Assembly (NCBI GenBank): GCA_947503145.1
Contig: CANNCP010000007.1
Coordinates: forward strand, 1-64,000
Reading direction: 5' to 3'
From: an uncultured Roseovarius sp.
GTDB taxonomy: Bacteria > Pseudomonadota > Alphaproteobacteria > Rhodobacterales > Rhodobacteraceae
DNA length: 64,000 nt
Of this stretch, positions 63,118 through 64,000 are shown piece after piece. Position numbers and translations under genes: made by a program. Each line of letters starts with the position of its first letter. Position 1 is the first letter of the stretch. Below the pieces are notes generated by a model that did not search any database, was not told where the DNA came from, and was given only the letters and a program-made list of their open reading frames with translations.

Positions 63118-63339
63118 ATGAAACAGCTCTTGCGCACCACCGACATGTCGATCATCGCGTTTGCTCAGGCCCTGCTTCAGGGCGAGGGTATAGACTGCTT
63201 TGAAATGGACGTAAACATGAGCGTTCTCGAAGGCGGCATCGGCATTTTCCCCCGTCGCCTGATGGTGCGATCCGATGACTTCCCGGCGGCCGCGCGGACG
63301 ATGCGCGACAACGGGATCGAGGTGTATGACGGCCCCTGA
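63118..63339 (+). CDS. DUF2007 family protein
   Basis: A 73-residue protein of the DUF2007 (putative signal transducing) type. It reads MKQLLRTTDMSIIAFAQALL, then GIDCFEMDVNMSVLEGGIG and FPRRLMVRSDDFPAA. Function is unknown. Its last 14 bases overlap the following methyltransferase start, so the two are coupled. Confidence 0.82.
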   Translation: MKQLLRTTDMSIIAFAQALLQGEGIDCFEMDVNMSVLEGGIGIFPRRLMVRSDDFPAAARTMRDNGIEVYDGP

Positions 63340-64000
63340 CCTGAGCCATGATGCGTTTCTGGGCGGGCGATTGCGCCTCTACCAGCCGCGCATCGGCTAT
63401 CGCGCAGGGGTCGATGCCGTATTGCTGGCCGCCTCGGTCGACGCGCACCCCGACCAATCGGTACTGGAACTGGGCTGTGGCGCGGGGGCTGCAATCTTGT
63501 GTCTCGGCGCGCGGGTGCCGGGGCTGCAGCTGACCGGGCTGGAGGTACAGGACCGATATGCGGCACTCGCTCGCCGTAACGCCTTGGAGAATGACATCGC
63601 CCTCAACGTCGTGACTGGCGATCTGGCCGTGATGCCGGACCAGATCGCGCAGCACCGATTCGATCACGTTATTGCCAACCCGCCCTATTTCGACCGCAAC
63701 GCGAGCAAGGCAGCGCTTGACCCGGGGCGCGAGGCGGCACTGGGCGAAGTCACGCCGCTGGCGCTCTGGCTACGGGTCGCGTCCCGGCGGACCGCGCCGG
63801 GCGGCTACGTTCACATGATCCACCGGGCCGAGCGACTGCCGGATCTGTTGGCCCATGCCGCGACCCATCTGGGCAGTATCGAAGTGCTGCCATTGGCCCC
63901 CCGCACGGGCCGCCCCGCCACGCTGGTGCTGATATGCGGTCGCAAGGGCGGTCGGGCAGCGTTTCGCCTGCATGCCCCTTGGGTATTGCATGCAGGCGAT
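63326..64000 (+). CDS. tRNA1(Val)-type adenine N6-methyltransferase (3' end outside window)
   Basis: The frame from ATG 63326 stays open to the last base, so 225 codons are visible. It carries the SAM motif VLELGCGAGAAILCLGARVP and the catalytic NPPYF motif (VIANPPYFDRN) of N6-adenine methyltransferases. The layout matches the COG4123 YfiC/TrmN6 group, which modifies A37 of tRNA-Val in E. coli; the target here is inferred. The start overlaps the DUF2007 gene. Confidence 0.87.
   Translation, partial: MTAPDLSHDAFLGGRLRLYQPRIGYRAGVDAVLLAASVDAHPDQSVLELGCGAGAAILCLGARVPGLQLTGLEVQDRYAALARRNALENDIALNVVTGDLAVMPDQIAQHRFDHVIANPPYFDRNASKAALDPGREAALGEVTPLALWLRVASRRTAPGGYVHMIHRAERLPDLLAHAATHLGSIEVLPLAPRTGRPATLVLICGRKGGRAAFRLHAPWVLHAGD

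Overview
The window is GC-rich and densely coded. It reads as part of the chromosome of an alphaproteobacterium of the Rhodobacteraceae, most likely the Roseobacter group. The evidence is gene content and order: folK-rpoZ-rsh-pdxJ-acpS-lepB-rnc-era; the HPr/EIIA/rapZ/hprK/chvG/chvI/pckA block; fdhD-mobA-mobB-moeA; and several clade-typical conserved proteins (DUF1491, DUF2062, DUF3429). No rRNA, tRNA, CRISPR array or prophage was seen. Assignments rest on reading translated sequence and remembered family motifs; no database search was run.

Layout. 1-10 kb: the end of a von Willebrand-type surface protein, then a minus-strand housekeeping run for RNA processing (era, rnc), protein export (lepB), acyl-carrier activation (acpS), vitamin B6 (pdxJ), the stringent response (rsh, rpoZ) and folate (folK). 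10-24.5 kb: a NYN-domain protein, ispH, a small methyltransferase/rnhA group, fmt with two deformylase genes (one lacking catalytic residues), a MalY/PatB-like enzyme, a lone cobD behind a very short DUF1636-like ORF, a lytic transglycosylase and smc. 24.9-27.9 kb: dadA, a GNAT acetyltransferase, a damaged-looking lipoprotein gene and a FadR-type regulator.

28-38.8 kb is the most coherent accessory unit: a reductive pyrimidine-degradation locus. PreT/PreA reduce uracil or thymine, dihydropyrimidinase (hydA) opens the ring, and an M20-type amidohydrolase probably removes the carbamoyl group. An ABC transporter of the NMT1/THI5 type is encoded directly behind. A RutR-type TetR regulator sits in the middle. 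Matching palindromes (TTTACCA, two bases, TG[GA]TAAA) lie upstream of preT and upstream of the amidohydrolase gene, so both arms are probably RutR-controlled. A small GIY-YIG nuclease gene bracketed by GC-rich palindromes interrupts the second arm.

38.8-41.5 kb: a frameshifted zinc-ribbon transposase-like gene between inverted repeats, then a secreted HExxH protein and an SH3 protein. 41.5-50.5 kb: aroA, an acyltransferase, then a regulatory (non-transporting) PTS with HprK, RapZ, ChvG/ChvI and divergent pckA, which probably links carbon/nitrogen and envelope signals to gluconeogenesis. 50.5-56 kb: azlCD and a molybdenum-cofactor operon ending in an unusual MoeA fusion. 56-64 kb: greA, ETF-ubiquinone oxidoreductase, a TPR protein, ispE, a polyprenyl diphosphate synthase and a tRNA methyltransferase cut by the window end.

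Four families of short dispersed repeats run through the intergenic spaces: a GC-rich palindrome with compensatory changes, a five-copy GAGTATTT/GAAAAATGAA element, a two-copy element of about 62 bp, and a terminator-like palindrome overlapping stop codons. The GC-rich palindrome with its embedded GIY-YIG gene is the best candidate here for a little-described system.
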